Virus record (IMG/VR): IMGVR_UViG_3300033148_001035
Location: 1 to 36,120 of that record
Source of the DNA: a virus
Strand: one strand, 5' to 3'
DNA: 36,120 nt
Of the stretch, positions 1 to 10,600 are shown one piece after another. Within the stretch, counting starts at the first letter, position 1; each line of letters opens with the position of its first letter. A model generated the notes under the pieces. The model was not told the DNA's origin and ran no database searches. It worked only from the letters and a program-made list of their open reading frames with translations. A program made the translations under genes and the position numbers.

Positions 1-98
1 GCGCAAGTGTAGATACTTTGATTCAACCAGATTTTACTGCAAAACTTCCACCACAAGTTAGAAGACTACTGGAGCATCATAGAGCCTGGAGTCCATAA
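1..98 (+). CDS. C-terminal end of an upstream late gene (partial)
   Basis: The reading frame starting at base 3 is open from the window edge to a TAA at 96-98 and gives 31 residues ending in LLEHHRAWSP. The stop overlaps the next ATG as TAATG, the junction type used throughout this phage, which supports it being a real gene end. It lies just left of tail genes, so a head-completion, neck or other structural protein is plausible, but nothing in these residues identifies it. Confidence 0.7.
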   Translation, partial: ASVDTLIQPDFTAKLPPQVRRLLEHHRAWSP

Positions 99-1804
99 TG
101 GCTACTAAGACTACAAGTAAGATAAGTATAAGTAGAATTAGAGGGTTTACTGGCCGCTCCGCTAAAACATTATTAGGGAAAGGAGCAAAATTTTTACTAT
201 CACAAGCTAAAGAAGTAAGAAGCGGTAAAGGAAAAAAAGAAAATCCTAACCATACTAGACCTGTAGTTAATAGAGAAAATTTAGGTCTTATAATAAGTAA
301 ACCCTATTTGATAAAAAAAAGTGCAGCTTTTGAATTATTAAATAATAGCAATCCAGCTTTATTTAATAAAATATATTCATCTATTATAACGGAAATAGAC
401 GCTAAGTTTAAAACTCCATTTCCTACAGACAGTAGTAACTTAAGTGGTTCAAAAATATATAATTATAAAGGTAATAATGAACGTATAGTTATTTCTTTTA
501 GTAGTGAAGACTCAAAAGATAATTTTAATAGACTACAAAAAGGATTTTCTGATATAGTTAAGAAGGTAGAAGAACAATATAGACCACAAATAGATTCAAA
601 TATTGAAGATTTATTGGTATTAAATTCCTTTAATAGAGTATTTAAGGGAAATATTACAAGAGCAAAGGGTAAGACTAAGGTAGGTGCAAAAGATTTTGCA
701 GTTAAACTTGTAAATAGATATGCAAAGGTAGACAATAATGCTGCTACATTAAAAGAAGCTGGTATTTCATTACCATTTACAAAAAATCAACTAAAATCTA
801 GCTATTTTAATTCAGCTAGTAATATTACTGGGTATACTAAGTACGATATTATATTTAGTATGTTTGGCGAACGATTTGAACAGTCTGGGTTATTACAAGA
901 TAGACGTGTTGGTTTAGAAGTTGGACATATTGGTGGTATTGGGGGTAGGGTAGGTCCAGAGACAGGCCCAACTAGTTCAAGTGACTTAAAGTTAGTAAGT
1001 ATGGAACTATTAGCTGCTGAGTCTGCGGAACTACAAACAAATGCAGCATTACAAAACGAACTTAACAAAGCTAGAACGGAATTTGATAAAGAAAAAATAG
1101 AGTTAGAAATTCTTAGAGATTTTAGTGCAAGTCATCAAACAATTAGTTTAATACTTGGTATGCCGGAATCTAATGAAAGTAATAGATTAGATGCTAAAGC
1201 TAAACAAGATTTATTAGATAGTGTAGCCGCGAAGTTTGGAGATGAATTACCAAAAATTAGTGGCTCTCCTTCTCTGTTATATTATATTGAATCAAGTATT
1301 ATAGCAGCTATTACAGGTAAACCAACAAAATCAGTAAGGGCAGGTCTAAAGGATAATTTTAAATTATTTGAAAAAGGTAAGGCTAAAAGCTTAAAAAGAA
1401 CAGTTAAATTAAAGAAGTATAGAACTAAAGCGCAGCCATTAGCACCACTAAAAAAATATAGGCCTACAGGCTCTCTATTAGGTTTACACGGTTTAATAAA
1501 TCAAATATTAACAGAACAAGTAAAACAACAAATGGCTGACTCCGCAGCAACAGACGGAAGATTAAGATATCAAACAGGTAGATTTGCTGAGTCTGCAAAT
1601 TTATTAACTTTAACCAGTACTCAAGCTGGTTTATTAGCTGGTACTTATACTTATAAGAGAGACCCCTATGATGTATTTTTACCGGGGGGTAGGTTAGGAA
1701 CACCTAAAAGAGACCCAAGAATATATGTAGAGGGTGCTATAAGAAACGCAGCTATATCTATACTTAAGGGTAAATTCAAAGGTATATTACTGGAGTTACA
1801 ATAA
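98..1804 (+). CDS. Unassigned structural (neck/tail-region) protein, 568 aa
   Basis: A long open frame starting at the ATG of a TAATG overlap, with GGAG at 88-91 as ribosome binding site. The N-terminus (residues 1-55) is rich in Lys and Arg. A glycine-rich stretch sits near residues 272-290 (GHIGGIGGRVG). The C-terminal part holds DGRLRYQTGRF, PYDVFLPGGR and DPRIYVEGAIRNAA, a motif set I associate with conserved virion proteins of marine phages, though I cannot name the family. No signal peptide or membrane segment is visible. It is directly followed, without a gap, by the tail-terminator-like gene, so a head-tail junction or tail-completion role is the best contextual guess. It could also be a virion protein injected with the DNA, given the basic N-terminus. 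Function is not established from the sequence. Confidence 0.85.
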   Translation: MATKTTSKISISRIRGFTGRSAKTLLGKGAKFLLSQAKEVRSGKGKKENPNHTRPVVNRENLGLIISKPYLIKKSAAFELLNNSNPALFNKIYSSIITEIDAKFKTPFPTDSSNLSGSKIYNYKGNNERIVISFSSEDSKDNFNRLQKGFSDIVKKVEEQYRPQIDSNIEDLLVLNSFNRVFKGNITRAKGKTKVGAKDFAVKLVNRYAKVDNNAATLKEAGISLPFTKNQLKSSYFNSASNITGYTKYDIIFSMFGERFEQSGLLQDRRVGLEVGHIGGIGGRVGPETGPTSSSDLKLVSMELLAAESAELQTNAALQNELNKARTEFDKEKIELEILRDFSASHQTISLILGMPESNESNRLDAKAKQDLLDSVAAKFGDELPKISGSPSLLYYIESSIIAAITGKPTKSVRAGLKDNFKLFEKGKAKSLKRTVKLKKYRTKAQPLAPLKKYRPTGSLLGLHGLINQILTEQVKQQMADSAATDGRLRYQTGRFAESANLLTLTSTQAGLLAGTYTYKRDPYDVFLPGGRLGTPKRDPRIYVEGAIRNAAISILKGKFKGILLELQ

Positions 1805-2245
1805 ATGTCAGCAAGAAGCAAAATTGCTAATGAGTTAGTATGTAAATTAAAAGAAGTAGATGGCACCGGAGATTGGTGTTCTAATTTATATACTAATGTA
1901 GAGAATAGATTAAAGTTTTGGGATGAGGTAGATGACTACCCATCTGTATTTATTAATACAGGCTCTGAAACTAGAGAATATCAACCAGGCGGATTTAAAT
2001 GGGCATATCTTATGCTTACCGTCAGGATATATGTCCAGGATGAAGAACCTGAAGCTAGACTGGAAGAAATCTTCGAAGATATAGAAAAGATTGTTGATAA
2101 TAATGGCAACATGGAATATGATAGTAACAATACTATTGAAGATATGAAAATATTATCAATACAGACAGATGAAGGTCTACTTAATCCCATCGGCGTGGGA
2201 GAAATAACCCTTCAGATAATGTATGCATTAAATGAAGTATGTTAG
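1805..2245 (+). CDS. Putative tail terminator / tail completion protein, 146 aa
   Basis: Proteins of this kind cap the tail tube at the head-proximal end and stop tube polymerisation (lambda gpU and its relatives). The size, the position directly before the major tail protein, and the alternating pattern of a helical start, YPSVFINTG, AYLMLTVRIYV, LEEIFEDIEKIVDNN, and a final ITLQIMYAL strand fit the small alpha/beta fold of that family. There is no single diagnostic motif, so the call rests on position and pattern. The ATG follows the upstream TAA immediately, with GGAG about ten bases earlier, so translation is probably coupled. An alternative is another neck or completion protein. Confidence 0.6.
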   Translation: MSARSKIANELVCKLKEVDGTGDWCSNLYTNVENRLKFWDEVDDYPSVFINTGSETREYQPGGFKWAYLMLTVRIYVQDEEPEARLEEIFEDIEKIVDNNGNMEYDSNNTIEDMKILSIQTDEGLLNPIGVGEITLQIMYALNEVC

Positions 2246-2257
2246 ATAAATATCTAA
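2242..2257. repeat. Short perfect inverted repeat over a stop codon
   Basis: TTAGATA and TATCTAA form a 7-bp perfect inverted repeat with two bases between. It spans the TAG stop of the tail-terminator-like gene and begins the gap before the major tail protein. Being all but one pair A/T, it is a weak hairpin. It could be an operator-like site or chance in AT-rich DNA. No T-run follows, so it is not a terminator. Confidence 0.3.
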
Positions 2258-2290
2258 ACACTTTATAAGCATACATAGGAGAAATAAAAG

Positions 2291-3748
2291 ATGGCTAGAA
2301 ATTTATCTAGAAATACAGAGCTATTTATTAGCACTATTCCGCCTGCAACTTTCGCGGCTGGAGCATGTGTTGGTTTAGAAGCAGATCCTGCTGATGGTGG
2401 TAATAATACTTGGAAAGTGAATGTGCTTGACGGATTCTCATTCTCACAGGATGTAGCAACTCAAGAAATTGGTGTTAGTGAATCATCAAGTGAATGTACT
2501 GGGCTAGGTCAACTAGCTCGTGGTACTCTAGGATTTAACACTGCACTTAACCCTGTAGATGTGTCTTTCAGTACTTATGTTAGACCATATAATGACTCAG
2601 GCTTTGGATTACCAATGTGTGTAGAACTACCTTTATGGGCAGGTGCACTTGGAAACCAGGATGCATTAACAGCTTCACCTGCAGCTGCTGGAACTGGTAT
2701 ATATGCAGAAACAATTGCTGGTGGTGGGGATATTTTAACATTCTCTACTGAAATGAGTGATGTTAATGAATTATTACCTTTATACTTATACTTTAAACTA
2801 GAAACAACAGTTTATGTTGTATCAGAATTTCAAGTTGGTACAGCAGAAGTAGATTTTAGTATTGATGGTATTGCAACAATTAACTGGAGTGGAAACGGTA
2901 CTACTGTTCAAGAAAATGAATCTATTTTTGATATTCTTGAAGATACTGGTACTTTTGTAGCTGGTACTGATTATATAGATGTTCCAACAACTACAGCAGC
3001 TTCTTTCTTAAGAAATAAATTAAGTACTATGGAATTAGTAGATAATCAACTTGCTTCTGCTCCAATTAGTACTACTATTACTACTCCACCAGCTGCAGGA
3101 CATGTTATCTTTTCTGCCGGTGGTATGGGAACCGACGATGAATATGTTGGTGGTAGAATTAGAAATACTGAAGCACCAGCACCAGATGAGTGGGTAACTA
3201 TTCTATCTCATGACGACGACGACGCTACTATTTCAGCAGCTGATGCAACTATTTCAAATGCATGGTCTAACGCGGATACTATTGAAATATATTTACCTGC
3301 AGAACATGCGGAAACAATTTATTGTATTCCAATTACAGGTGGAACATTAACTCTTGAAAATAATATCACCTATCTAACACCAGAAGAACTTGCTATTGTT
3401 AACCAGCCCCTATCAGGATTTACTGGTAACCGAGCAATCACAGGGAGTGTAACAGCTTATCTAAATACTGGTGCTCAGGGTTCTGGTGGTTTACTACAAG
3501 ACTTACTTGCTAAAATTACAGAAGTTAGTAATGATTATGCAATTACACTACATATGGGTGGGACCTCTAGTGATGAAACTCGTGTAGATTTTACTATTGC
3601 ACATGCACAGGTATCTATTCCATCAACTAACGTTGAAGATGTTATTAGTACAGAGATTAGCTTTAATGCTAAGTCATGGGTTGGTACTAAACAATCCTTT
3701 GAAGGCGCAAACGAAATGACAATCGGATACTATACACCAGGTAGTTAA
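2291..3748 (+). CDS. Major tail tube protein, 485 aa
   Basis: This protein should form the hexameric rings of the tail tube. Evidence is positional and compositional: it lies between a tail-terminator-like gene and the frameshifted chaperone pair plus tape measure gene; it is rich in Ala, Gly, Thr and Ser with few Lys and almost no long helices; and it has a strong AGGAGA ribosome binding site at 2277-2282. The length is close to that I recall for T5 pb6 (about 460 aa). The final part (VEDVISTEISFNAKSW to the end) resembles the last strands of tube proteins. A low-complexity, possibly disordered or surface-loop segment lies around residues 245-330, including a DDDDAT acidic stretch. The gene is somewhat richer in G and C than its neighbours, as expected for an abundant protein. 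Two hairpins follow the stop and would limit downstream transcription. Confidence 0.8.
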   Translation: MARNLSRNTELFISTIPPATFAAGACVGLEADPADGGNNTWKVNVLDGFSFSQDVATQEIGVSESSSECTGLGQLARGTLGFNTALNPVDVSFSTYVRPYNDSGFGLPMCVELPLWAGALGNQDALTASPAAAGTGIYAETIAGGGDILTFSTEMSDVNELLPLYLYFKLETTVYVVSEFQVGTAEVDFSIDGIATINWSGNGTTVQENESIFDILEDTGTFVAGTDYIDVPTTTAASFLRNKLSTMELVDNQLASAPISTTITTPPAAGHVIFSAGGMGTDDEYVGGRIRNTEAPAPDEWVTILSHDDDDATISAADATISNAWSNADTIEIYLPAEHAETIYCIPITGGTLTLENNITYLTPEELAIVNQPLSGFTGNRAITGSVTAYLNTGAQGSGGLLQDLLAKITEVSNDYAITLHMGGTSSDETRVDFTIAHAQVSIPSTNVEDVISTEISFNAKSWVGTKQSFEGANEMTIGYYTPGS

Positions 3749-3763
3749 TTTTTTAAACAAAGT

Positions 3764-3785
3764 CCTCCGGACTAACCTCCGGAGG
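3764..3785 (+). other. GC-rich hairpin after the major tail gene
   Basis: CCTCCGG (3764-3770) pairs with CCGGAGG (3779-3785) around an 8-base loop. It lies 15 bases after the major tail protein stop and 2 bases before a second hairpin with a T-run. It lacks its own T-run, so its likely role is to protect the 3' end of the upstream mRNA or to hide a Shine-Dalgarno-like CGGAGG, rather than to terminate alone. Confidence 0.6.
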
Positions 3786-3787
3786 CG

Positions 3788-3810
3788 ACCTTAATGCCCA
3801 TTAAGGTTTT
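3788..3810 (+). terminator. Probable rho-independent terminator after the major tail gene
   Basis: ACCTTAAT (3788-3795) pairs with ATTAAGGT (3800-3807) around a GCCC loop and is followed by a short T-run. The T-run is only four bases, so termination is probably partial. This would let the major tail protein be made in excess over the tail assembly chaperone and tape measure genes downstream. Confidence 0.6.
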
Positions 3811-3838
3811 ATAGCCAAATTATAGGAGAACTAAAAAA

Positions 3839-4243
3839 ATGGATTTAGCAAAAATGATTATCCCAAGCAAAACTGTTTGGGCCGACTATCCAGGAATGAC
3901 TGGATTCGAAGTACAACTAGCACATCTTACTAAAGATGAACTAATGAAGATTAGAAAGAAAGCAGTAACAATGAAGCCTAATAGATCTAGGCAGATGGAA
4001 GAAGAAGTTGATAGTGATTTATTCCAAAGCTTATATATTGCTGGAGTTATTAAAGATTGGAAAGGACTAAAGTATAAGTTCCTACCAAAATTCGTACCAA
4101 CAGATATTTCAGCAGAAGACCCAGAAGATGAGTTAGAATATACTCAAGAGAATGCAGAAGTATTAATGAAAAATGCATCTGATTTTGATGCATGGGTTTC
4201 TGCAATGTTGGAAGATGTTGAAAATTTCACGCAGACTGCCTAA
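3839..4243 (+). CDS. Tail assembly chaperone, short form (gpG-like), 134 aa
   Basis: This is the upstream member of the tail assembly chaperone pair that coats the tape measure protein during tail assembly (lambda G and GT are the model). It begins after a good AGGAG ribosome binding site. It is acidic toward its C-terminus and ends NFTQTA. Near its 3' end the zero frame reads GAA AAT TTC ACG, which contains the slippery heptamer A AAT TTC at 4222-4228. Shifting back one base enters the downstream frame, which is open from 4222 to 4629. Location between tube and tape measure genes and the frameshift site make the family assignment secure even though the sequence is not diagnostic by itself. 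Confidence 0.85.
   Translation: MDLAKMIIPSKTVWADYPGMTGFEVQLAHLTKDELMKIRKKAVTMKPNRSRQMEEEVDSDLFQSLYIAGVIKDWKGLKYKFLPKFVPTDISAEDPEDELEYTQENAEVLMKNASDFDAWVSAMLEDVENFTQTA
4222..4228 (+). promoter_or_regulatory. Programmed -1 ribosomal frameshift site
   Basis: The heptamer A AAT TTC fits the X XXY YYZ rule exactly in the zero frame of the upstream chaperone gene (codons AAT at 4223-4225, TTC at 4226-4228). After slipping, the codons read AAA TTT CAC and continue in the downstream frame. The -1 frame has a stop (TGA, 4219-4221) immediately before this site, and the zero frame stops at 4241-4243. The shift window is therefore only about 20 bases and contains this heptamer. No strong downstream hairpin was found by eye. 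Confidence 0.85.
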
Positions 4244-4629
4244 ATATTATTGAAGATAAGTTAGAAAACTACTTTGATAATAGCGCAGCTAAGATGAGTA
4301 AAGAACAATATCTTATGATGTGCGAACAATTAGGTAATGAACCTCTTCCGGAAGAAATACCTGCCGACTATTCCGATTTCCCATATGAAGTACAGGAAGC
4401 TATAAATATATTTACTATATTACCAGATATTTGGGATGGTATGTCCGGTACTTATATGGGAAAGGATTATTCCTTATTACCTTATTTATTTGATGAAATA
4501 TTTGAGGTAGAAGATAAAAAACAATCTATGCAAGTATTACTAATGATAGGCAGGTTAGTATCAAATATGCATAGTAAGGCGCAGAAAGAAAGACAGCGTA
4601 AAGCTAAAACTAAATCAAGGAAACAATAA
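4228..4629 (+). CDS. Frameshift extension of the tail assembly chaperone (gpT-like part)
   Basis: This segment is expressed as the C-terminal part of a fusion: 130 residues from 3839-4228 plus 133 residues from 4228-4629, about 263 aa in all. The junction reads VENF followed by HADCLNIIEDKL. An internal ATG at 4294 could begin a separate 111-aa protein, but no Shine-Dalgarno sequence precedes it and the frame is open back to the slippery site, so the fusion is preferred. The C-terminus is basic (AQKERQRKAKTKSRKQ). In the lambda model the long form binds the tape measure protein while the short part recruits tube subunits. The tape measure ATG follows the TAA directly. Confidence 0.8.
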   Translation, partial: HADCLNIIEDKLENYFDNSAAKMSKEQYLMMCEQLGNEPLPEEIPADYSDFPYEVQEAINIFTILPDIWDGMSGTYMGKDYSLLPYLFDEIFEVEDKKQSMQVLLMIGRLVSNMHSKAQKERQRKAKTKSRKQ

Positions 4630-7600
4630 ATGGCAACAGTTACCCAAGAATATATATTACAAGTAACAGCAAAAGGATTACGAGCAGTAGTTAGAGAGAT
4701 TAAAGCCCTTCGTGGCGATATGTCTCAAATGACTGCGGCGGGTAATGAAGTAGCTGGTGGATTAGATAAAGCTAGTGGTGCTGCAGATAGGTATAGTAAA
4801 AAGAATAAAGGTGTTGGTAAATTAACTAATAATAATACTAAAGCCTTTTCAAAAATGCAAACAGGAATGACTTCTGGATTAGTTCCTGCTTATGCAACAG
4901 TAGCGGCCAACGTTTTTGCGTTGACAGCCGCTTTTGGCGCTTTAAGTAGGGCAGCAGATTTTGAAGTTCTAATACGTGGTGCAGAAGAATTAGAAGCACA
5001 GACAGGTAGATCATTAGTTAACTTAGCAAAAGGTATGAAAGCAGTTACAGATGGTGCTATTAGTATGAAAGAAGCATTGATAAGTGCTTCTATTGCTGCG
5101 TCTGCTGGTTTTGATAATTCAACTATAATACAACTAACTGAAGTCGCACGTAATGCATCTATTGCTCTAGGTAGAGATATGACCGATGCTTTAAATCGTG
5201 TATTCAAAGGTGCTATTAAAGCTGAACCAGAATTACTTGACGAATTAGGTATTATACTTAGATTAGACCCAGCAACACGAGCATACGCTGCAAGCGTAGG
5301 TAAAGCTGTAACTGAATTAACTACATTTGAAAAGCAACAAGCCGTTGTTAATGCAGTTATTGAACAAGGACAAACTAAGTTCGAGTTACTAAGTGATGTA
5401 GATGTTAATCCCTTAGCACAATTATCTGCTAGTTTTAGTAATCTTGTTGCAACCGCATTAGCATTTGTAAATATACCACTTAGTCCTATTTTTTCTTTCT
5501 TTGCCGATAATATGACAGCTCTTTCAGGTGCTATGTTAGTTTTTGGTAGTACAGTTCTTAAAACGGCCATTCCAGCATTAGCTAAGTTCGGTGCAGAAGC
5601 CCAGAAAACTATTAATGAAAGTATAGCTAGAAATGCTATTCGTGCCGCAGGTACTCAAGCATTAAAAGAGTTTGCAGCAGCAGCTAAAGAATCTACAGAA
5701 GCAGTTGAAATAGTAAGACAAAAACAAGTACAATTAGTTGAAGATTTAGCAGAGGGTTCAAAGGCTGCGTTAGGTAAGTCTTTATTTGCACAAATAGAAG
5801 CAGATGCAGTTGGTGGTAAAACACGACTAGAAAGCATGCACAAAGTAGTTAAAACTACAGATCAAGCTTTAATTAATTTACAAAAGAGACAAGATATAGG
5901 TTCCGACTCTTGGTTAAGGCAGAGAGATGCAATAGTAGATGTTAATAAATCTGCCAGAGTGGCAATAGAAACTATAACCGGAGTTAATGCAGGATTACTT
6001 AGTCAAAATAAATACCTTGCAATGGGACAGCTTGCTTGGGCCAACTTTTCAACTAGAATGGGACAAGTGAAAAGTGCTGGTATTGAAGGATTTTTTAAAG
6101 GTCAAGAAGGTGGGTTACTAAAGTTAATCCCTAATTATAAGATATTTAGGGATACATTAAATCAAACAGCTAAAGCTACAGATGCAATTGGTTTTGCAAC
6201 TAAAACTGCGTCCAAAGGAATATTTTTACTTACAGGTGCTTTTGGTGGGCTTTTAAAAGCTATACCTCTTATTGGTCAATTATTAGTAGCTTTTACATTA
6301 TTAAAAAATGTAGTAACTTGGGTACTTGATTTATTTAGAGATGTTGACGCATTAGAAGCATTTAATGATGCAATTGAAAATTCCGAAAGTTCTGCAGATG
6401 TAGCTAATAAAGCTTTTAATAGATATAATAAAACACTTAAGAATTTACCAGATACAGTAGATAATATAACTACTAAAACTACATTATTAAAAAATTCAAT
6501 AGGAGGGTTAACAAGTGCATTAGAAGAACTAATTGAAGCAGCGCCAGAAGAGTTTGGAATATTAGATGCTATAGTAGATGTTACTTGGTTTGGTCAATTA
6601 GACAATTTTAAAGATGCATTAGAAGGACAAGCGGAAGCTCTACAAAAAATTGATGATCCTAAAATTAATAAATTTTTAGAAGAATTAGGGGAGATAGAAG
6701 AACTTACTGGAAAGGAAGCTTTAGTAGCTGCAAAGAGGTTATCTGTACTTGAAAAAGAACTTAATAAAACAGCACAAACTGCATTTGAAGCTAATGAAGC
6801 TATAAAGAAAACATTTGAAGCACTGGGAAAAGCTATAGATGATACAACAGCTAAATTACCCAAGTTAACAGCTTCTCAGTCTACACTAATAGCACTTAAT
6901 GATATATTACTTAGAACTGCAGATGGAGCGGTATCACTAGATCAACTAGCTTCATCTTTTGCAAACTTATCAGATGCTCAAGCATCTACTCTAGGTATTT
7001 CAGGTCTAGTAGAGGGTTTATCTGCGCTGGCTTCCAATACTCAAACAGCTACTAAGGAAATTCAAAAATTAAAGAAAGAATTAGAAGAAGAAAAAGGATT
7101 TGGTATTTTAACTTCTAATGATGCAACAGAAGAAGCATTACAAGCAAAAATAGAACAGTTAGAGGGCAATGTACTAGCCAATAGAAGAACTTCATCTTTA
7201 CTTGTTTCTGATATAAATATTAAAGTACAAGAACAAGTTGATATATTAGCTAAAGTAGAAGCAGCTACTTTAAATATTGCTAAGATACGTGCACGTGCTG
7301 CATTTGACTTATCTGCACCTAATTTATTACTACAAGATAGATTACAATTATTAAGTTCTTTAGCAGATGCAGAAAAAGATTTCTACGATACTTTATCATC
7401 ACAATCTAGTCAAAGAATTACTGATTTAGAGAATGAAAGTAAAGCATTAGAAACTGCATTAGCTAAGTCAAGAAGAGTTACAAGTACACCAGAAGATGTT
7501 CCTACTCCACCAGAAGCAGCAAAAAATGTATTAGGTGCAGATGAAATATTAGCTAAAGAAGCTCGTATAAGTACTATAGCTGGTGAAAGAATTAGGCATG

Positions 7601-10600
7601 AAAATAATATACTTAAAAATCAGCAAGCTGCATCTAAGGTTTATCTTAGCTTATTGAAAGCGCAGAGAAAATCTTTATTTGAAAATGCAGAAGCTATTAG
7701 ATTAGGTATTCCTGGTTTTCAAGCACTTACTAAAACTTTAAAAGAAGGTTTTGTTAAAACTTTAGAAGATTCATACACAGCATTAGGTATTCAAAATGAA
7801 ACAATGCAAGAGTTTGTGAATAAAAATCTAGAAGCTGTTAAATCAGCAGAAGCCATAAAATCACTATTTGCTTCTATGAATTTCAAAGGTATTGATGCTG
7901 GAATAGGTAATGTGGATGCATTAGCTGATCAACATGCAGCATTAGCTAGAACTAATGAATTACTTAAGGAAACTAATTTTACATTAGATACTAGACTTGA
8001 TAAAGCTGAAATGATTAGATCTAGAGAAATAGAGGATCAACAGAAAAGAGCACAATATACAGTAGATACCCTAAGTAAAGAAGCCGAACTATCTAAATCT
8101 CAGCAAGATAAATTAGATAAAGCTAATGAAGCATTAGGTATATTAAGAACAGATAAAGCATTAACGGATGCATTAGGTAGGTCAAAAATAATGCTATATA
8201 GCGATAAATTTATTGCTAATCTTACACGCGCTAACAAATTTAAATTAGAAGACTTAAAGGTTACTAAAGCAACTACTTTAGCAGAACATAAGTTAGAGGC
8301 ACAAAGATTATTAGCTCGAGAACTTGGACTTAAAGGAATTGATAAGTTATCCGATAAAATGAAAGACTTATCTGATGCAGCAGTAGAGTTAAAATTTGCT
8401 GAAGACTTTAAAAAAGAAGTAGAAGGGATGGTAGATGCTCTTACTCCTTTATCTGGTATACTAGATGAAATGCAGAAAGCATTTGCTAATCCAGAAATAG
8501 ATAATTTTACAGCATCAATGGTTACTTTATCTAAGATAGGTAAACAAACAGGAAATAATATATCAGAAGGATTTGGAAATTTTGGTACTATTCTAGCACA
8601 AATGCAGCCAAAAATTAAGGAGGCTGGTGGTAGTATTTCTGATTTAGATGCATCAGATAAATTTAAATTAATGGAAGGTGCTTTTGGTGGCATGGCCACT
8701 GCAATGGGGGAAGGTACTAAAGCAGCTAAAATATTAACAGGAGTTACTACAGTACTAGCTACAGTTAGTGCCGCATTAGCTATTGTAGATCAGGCAAAGG
8801 GTGGTGGTTATGAAGCCTTTGCAAAAATGGCAGCCATGGCTGCAGTTGTTGGTAGTATACTATCTGCCGCAGGGATAGCATTTGGAAGTAGTGGTGAAGG
8901 TAGTAGTGGTGCAGATAAAGCAAAAGATGATTACACTACATCAGTTGGTTCACACGGAATAGTTGGTGGTACTATGCAATCTAATGCACTTATAGATTCA
9001 ATAGACCAACTTATCGCTGTAGATTCAGAATTATTCTCTGCAACAGAAAAGTTGCAAGTTGCGGTACGTAATTTAGATAAATCATTTAAAGTTGTTGGTG
9101 GTGCTTCCTTCTCACAAGCTGGTGATTTTGGAGATATAAATCTATTAGAAGTATTTGGGTTTAAAGAGTTTACTGATTTTGATCCTGGATTTTTTGGTGA
9201 TGAAACAACTAGTGCTGCTTTAATAGGTTCTGGTTTAAAGCTTGGAGCAAGTATAGAATTTGTGGGGGATACGATTGCTGGAACATTAGAAGATGTTAAT
9301 CTATTTCTATTACAAATGATAACTGAAACTGATAGTGGATTCTTAGGTTTTGGTGGGGGTACAGATACAACATTATTTTTAGCCACGAGAAAAGCTGGCG
9401 ATAGACTTACAACTGCATTAGATGAAGCATTTTCAAGTACTTTAAATGTATTAATTGGTTTATTTAATACTTTAGGGGGTGGAAACACAGACTTAAGTGC
9501 ATTATTTTCTGGTGTAGATGATATTGATATTGATACTACAAAATTAGAGTTAGTTGGTAAGACGGCAGAAGAGCAAGGTGAAATAATAGCAGCTTTCTTC
9601 TCCAACTTAAGTAATGAAGTTGTGGGTAGTGTACTCCCTTGGGTAACCAATTTTACCCAGGCTGGAGAAGAATTAACTGATACATTATTAAGATTAACTA
9701 CGCAGTCTGTAATACTACAGAATGCGTTAGATACTGTTGATTTTAATTTTAGAGACTTAGTGGGTGATATTGATTCTAGTGTTGCAGAGGGTATAAGTTT
9801 ACTTATTGTAACTGCATGGCAAGATGCTTTAATTGGCAACTTTCCAAATCCAGAAGCATTTAATAGTGTATTTGAGCAGTTCTCACAAACTTTATGGTCA
9901 GAATCTGAATTAGCTCAAATAGCTTTAACTAATGCACAAGAAACACTTGGTAGAGGTATTGGTGAATTAACTGCTCAAGTAACAGATATTGGATTTTCTA
10001 CTTTAGCAACCACACTAAGTGCAGATATAAATGCGATTGATTTTAGGGCATTTGTAGATTCAGCTAAAGCAGTTGGAGCATTTGAAGGTGTTGAAGGAGC
10101 AGATTTATTTGCTACTGTTATTAAGGTTGGCGCAGCTATAGGAATAATTGAAGATTCTCTAAGTGACTTAGATGATGCATTAAGTAGCTTTGATAATGAT
10201 ATACTAAGACAAATACAGTTATTTGGATTACTTGGTAAAGAATTAGATAATTTACAATTAGATTTTGAGTTAGCTGATACATTAAAAGACGCTAGGGAAT
10301 CTGGTGGTAATATAGAACAAGTAGAACAGTTATTTGGATTACGTAGACTTGCAATAGTAAAAGAGTTTAATCAAGAAATTGTTGATTTATTAAAAGATGG
10401 TTTCGACAGTGTTGCTGATTCAATGTTGACCGTTGTCAAAGGCTTTTCAAATTGGAATGAAGTAGTATTCCAAGGTCTAAAAGTAGATAAAATGTTTAAT
10501 AATCTAGTAGATAGTTTAAAAGCTACTTCAATAGACTTTTCTGCTTTTACAGATAACGTAGTAGATATGCAAGATGCAATTAATTTTGAGGAATTATTTG

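Noticed and set aside
4294-4629. Independent 111-aa protein starting at ATG 4294
   Set aside because: There is no Shine-Dalgarno sequence before it, and the frame is open back to the slippery heptamer, so the frameshift fusion explains it better.
8931-9839. A 302-codon open frame on the minus strand inside the tape measure gene (also 226 codons at 4890-5570 and 199 at 8100-8699)
   Set aside because: They are antisense to a clear tape measure gene, Ser/Asn/Pro-rich as expected for reverse reading of its codons, have no ribosome binding site or motif, and the codon bias of the plus-strand gene explains the lack of stops.
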